Assembly: GCF_014640615.1 (NCBI RefSeq)
Contig: NZ_BMHH01000022.1
Location: forward strand, 1-63,454
DNA from: Paramesorhizobium endophyticum
GTDB lineage: Bacteria > Pseudomonadota > Alphaproteobacteria > Rhizobiales > Rhizobiaceae
Direction of reading: 5' to 3'
Length of the DNA: 63,454 bases
A program made the position numbers and the translations under genes. The notes beneath the pieces are model-generated. The model saw only the letters and a program-made list of their open reading frames with translations. It was not told where the DNA came from and searched no databases. Below, piece by piece: positions 60,649 to 63,454 of this stretch (within the stretch, counting starts at the first letter, position 1; every line of letters begins with the position of its first letter).

Positions 60649-61120
60649 TGTCGTTCCCCTTCGTTCGAGCAATTCATCGGCACAGCCGGGAAGCCCCGCT
60701 GCATTCGCACATCCCATGTTATTCTGCACGGTGGCGCATGCAATGCCAACCCTTGCCCTTCATGGCATCGAAAGGGGAACGTGCCACCCTCCGGCAGGAG
60801 TGCTCCGTGCGGGCCTTGCTCGCCCTCAGCCGCATAAGGCGGGATGGGGACGCCCGGAACGAGGGTCGTCCCGTCGCGGCGAGCCAATCCCGTGGTATCA
60901 GTATAAATTAGGGTTACTATAAGTATTTATGCGTAATTTAAATAACTAATTGATCCTGTGGAATATTAATAAGAATCATTATATGATTTTGATAAAATTT
61001 ACATAATATTATTCTTGCGAAAGGTAGTCTCGCCATGTAGCAAATATCAATCTTGTACTTTTCAAGTTCCCTTGCGCGCTAATCTTGACGGCCCCCGGCC
61101 TCAAACGTCGGGCAATCGAT
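60649..61120. promoter_or_regulatory. Intergenic region between choX and the adhesin gene, with a strongly AT-rich block
   Basis: No coding frame seen. Bases 60900-61050 are strikingly AT-rich (runs such as TTTAAATAACTAATTG), unlike the rest of the window, which is a common feature in front of surface-protein genes. Promoter elements for choX (minus) and the adhesin (plus) should lie here. Confidence 0.5.
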
Positions 61121-63454
61121 ATGAACGGGATGGACATGATGCGGAAGATCATCACGGCGTCAGTGGAAAATTGTGCTGAGGCTCAGCATATTCGCGAAAG
61201 CGCCGTGAAACGCCCCAACGGGCGAATGGCAATCCCGACCCGGCAGCGCCGCCTCCCGCGCTTCTTCCGCGCCGCATTGGCGACGACGTCGGCGCTGGCG
61301 CTGGCGCAGGCCATTGCGATGATGGCGCCGCGGGATGCGATGGGCGCTGACTATAGCTGGAAAGGCGGGACCGCAAAGGACTGGGAGGTTAACACCAACT
61401 GGACTCCAACAGGGGTGCCAGGCACGAGTGCTAGCGACAACGTCCGGATCGAACAACCCCTTTCCAATGACGTGATCCTCGGCGTGAATGGAGCGGTGAC
61501 CACCACGATCAACAATTTCGCCATGGCCGACAGCGGTGCTAGCGGCGGGCAGGGACAGTTGACCATCCAAAACGGTAGTCAGCTCACCATCAACGGCTCC
61601 ACCACCATAGGCAAAAATATTAATTCGACAACTCTGATTTACATCAGGACCGGCAGCGCGCTCATTTCCAAAGGTGATGCCAGCTTTGGCGGGACGGTTG
61701 GCGGCGGGACGGTAGAGGTCAATGGCGCGGGAGCAAACTGGCAAATTCTAGGCGCTAACGGCCTGTTCGTGGGAAATAACGGCGGTATAGGCAGGCTGCT
61801 GAAAGTCGACAACGAGGGGGAGGTCAATGTCAAAGTGGATCTCTGGCTGGCCAATACGGCAAATTCACTCGGCATCATGGACATTGCCAATGGCAAGGTA
61901 CAAGTCGGTCGCGATATGCAATTCGGCGTCGGCGGTACTGCTACCGCGACGGTAGGAGGAGGCTCTGATAGCGCGACGCTGGAAGTGACTAACATTGCCT
62001 ATGTCGGTAACACCAGCTCCGGCAAGCTGACTGTCGACAGTAACGGCCATGTAACGGTCAACAATAATTTTCATATCGGATATCAGGCGGGCGGACAGGG
62101 TGAGGTGATCATTCAGAATGGTGGGATTGTCACGGCTAAATTAGCGACATCGCTTATAAGAAACGGAGGTGCCAGCGCAAAGCTAACCGTAACCGGCGCG
62201 GGGTCCACTTTGGAAACGAGTGCATTGCAGCGGTTCGGTACTGCCGGCACGGCGCAGGCCACCTTCAATGGCGGTACCCTCAAGGCCCTTGCCGCGAGCA
62301 CGAGCTTCATCAGCGGATTCACCGGTAACGAGTTAAGTATTGGCGCCAATGGGATGACCATCGACACGAATAATTTCGCCGTGGCGACGGCGGCGACGGG
62401 AAATGAGATCGGCGGCACTGGCGCGCTGACGGTGACCGACTCCAGCACGACCAAGCGCGGCAACCTGACCCTCAACGGCGCCAACACATTTGTAGGCCTG
62501 ACCGTGAATGGAGGCACGGCGACGGCGGGATCTGCTACCGCTTTCGGGGGGATCAACGGCATTCTCACGGTGAATGACGGCGGCACCGCCGCGATCAACA
62601 GCAATAACATGACCTTGGCCGGACTGCAGAACACGACGACCGCTGGTGGCACTGTGACCCTCGGCTCTGGTACGCTGACCCTCAACCAGGCGGATGATAG
62701 GACATTTGCCGGCGCCATCACGGGAGCTGGTGCACTGACCAAGACCGGCGCGGGCAAGCTGACGTTGACCGGCACGAGTTCAACAGGTGCGCTGAATGTA
62801 AGTGGTGGCACCGTCGCGATTGACAGCGGCGGCTCCGTAACGGTCAACACACTCTTTTTAGCTCGGGGTACCGCTACGAACGACGGCACCGTGAATGTCG
62901 AAGGGGCGGGGTCGAGTTTGACGGTCGGCGCCACGGGCAACACCGGCATCAACCTGACTGTCGGCGAATTCGGCATAGGGGAACTGAATGTTACCAACGA
63001 TGCAATCGTCACCAACAATGGTGATACAGTTGTCGGGAACAGAGCTGGCAGCTCCGGAACGCTCAACATCAACAGCGGCGGCCAGATGACGACGACTGGA
63101 ACCGCCTATATTTCCGGCCAGCCACAAACTGCTACCGGAACCGGGACCGTGACGGTTTCGGGAAAGAGCGCCACTAGCGGAGCGGCCTCCCATTGGACCG
63201 TTGGCGGCTCTCTTTTTGTCGGCAACAGCGGAAAGGGTACGCTCAATATCGAGGACAACGGCGTCGTGACGTCGAGCACTCAAACGATGATATCGCAGGA
63301 TGCCGTCCAGTCCGATGGTACTCTTAATGTCAAGTCGGGCGGTATATTGGAGACGCTAAAACTGGTGCGCGGCCGTGGAACCAATGCGGTGGTCACCTTC
63401 GACGGCGGTACGCTGAAGCCTACGGCGACCAATAATACGGATTTCATCTCGGGC
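61121..63454 (+). CDS. Autotransporter-type adhesin, passenger domain (runs off the window)
   Basis: An open frame of 778 codons continues past the window end. The N-terminus has a long charged leader, ESAVKRPNGRMAIPTRQRRL, and then a hydrophobic signal (AALATTSALALAQAIAMMA), the extended signal peptide type of autotransporters. The rest is a beta-helical passenger made of repeated Gly/Asn/Thr segments such as GELNVTNDAIVTNNGDTVVG, GTLNINSGGQMTTTG and LTKTGAGKLTLTG, the autotransporter-associated beta-strand motif. VTFDGGTLKP near the end echoes ATFNGGTLKA at about codon 385. The translocator barrel must be further right. ATG 61130, 61136 and 61139 are alternative starts. Confidence 0.88.
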   Translation, partial: MNGMDMMRKIITASVENCAEAQHIRESAVKRPNGRMAIPTRQRRLPRFFRAALATTSALALAQAIAMMAPRDAMGADYSWKGGTAKDWEVNTNWTPTGVPGTSASDNVRIEQPLSNDVILGVNGAVTTTINNFAMADSGASGGQGQLTIQNGSQLTINGSTTIGKNINSTTLIYIRTGSALISKGDASFGGTVGGGTVEVNGAGANWQILGANGLFVGNNGGIGRLLKVDNEGEVNVKVDLWLANTANSLGIMDIANGKVQVGRDMQFGVGGTATATVGGGSDSATLEVTNIAYVGNTSSGKLTVDSNGHVTVNNNFHIGYQAGGQGEVIIQNGGIVTAKLATSLIRNGGASAKLTVTGAGSTLETSALQRFGTAGTAQATFNGGTLKALAASTSFISGFTGNELSIGANGMTIDTNNFAVATAATGNEIGGTGALTVTDSSTTKRGNLTLNGANTFVGLTVNGGTATAGSATAFGGINGILTVNDGGTAAINSNNMTLAGLQNTTTAGGTVTLGSGTLTLNQADDRTFAGAITGAGALTKTGAGKLTLTGTSSTGALNVSGGTVAIDSGGSVTVNTLFLARGTATNDGTVNVEGAGSSLTVGATGNTGINLTVGEFGIGELNVTNDAIVTNNGDTVVGNRAGSSGTLNINSGGQMTTTGTAYISGQPQTATGTGTVTVSGKSATSGAASHWTVGGSLFVGNSGKGTLNIEDNGVVTSSTQTMISQDAVQSDGTLNVKSGGILETLKLVRGRGTNAVVTFDGGTLKPTATNNTDFISG

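Noticed and set aside
62113-63072. 319-codon minus-strand frame rich in Val, Pro and Leu
   Set aside because: Antisense to the adhesin passenger; its composition is just the complement of Gly/Thr/Asn repeat codons.

Overview
The window looks like chromosome or megaplasmid DNA of a GC-rich alphaproteobacterium of the order Hyphomicrobiales (Rhizobiales). The main reason is a near-complete succinoglycan (exo) gene set in Sinorhizobium-like blocks (exoY-F-Q-Z, exoX-U, exoH-K-L-A-M-O-N-P), together with a choline-sulfatase/choline-binding-protein pair and several rhizobial-type palindromic repeats. Genus cannot be fixed from the sequence.

Layout. 1-7.2 kb: the tail of an IS630-type transposase, a small membrane methyltransferase, a DUF3313-type lipoprotein, an RND efflux adaptor/pump pair and two small exported proteins. 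7.2-10.5 kb is a decayed junction: a frameshifted PaaI-type thioesterase, a frameshifted large serine recombinase and a convergent fragment of a second recombinase. 10.5-35.2 kb is one polysaccharide region. It holds a flippase, an endoglucanase-like GH5 enzyme, a heparinase II/III-like protein, a BioF2/CelD-type acyltransferase, two CapK/PaaK-type adenylate-forming proteins, two GT4 glycosyltransferases, a Wzz/GumC co-polymerase and a VpsF/Wzy-like polymerase. It also holds a translationally coupled wecB-wecC-wecG-beta-propeller operon (UDP-ManNAcA synthesis and transfer) and a cassette with glucose-1-phosphate cytidylyltransferase, an RmlC-like epimerase, a SAF-domain oxidoreductase, an SDR and a GT47-like protein. 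35.3-36.6 kb is a DUF1963 protein.

36.7-57.5 kb is the exo locus. ExoY starts the repeat unit on undecaprenyl phosphate; ExoA, L, M, O, U and W extend it; ExoZ, H and V add acetyl, succinyl and pyruvyl groups; ExoT flips; ExoQ, P and F polymerise and export; ExoK trims; ExoN supplies UDP-glucose; ExoX restrains ExoY. exoB and exoI are not seen. 57.6-60.7 kb has a UdgX-like remnant, betC and choX. The window ends inside a large autotransporter-type adhesin.

The most unusual signal is a set of long palindromic, MITE/REP-like repeats that have entered coding sequences in frame: the middle of exoL (at the linker of its two Rossmann domains), the middle of the beta-propeller protein (between domains), the N-terminus of exoM (two repeats stacked) and the C-terminus of exoU (where the repeat supplies the stop codon). 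This resembles the intragenic palindromic elements of Rickettsia. A second signal is a short motif, TGC-NN-TGCA, found upstream of exoT/exoW, exoY, exoV, exoH, exoL and the SDR-headed sugar operon, which suggests shared regulation of the two polysaccharide loci.
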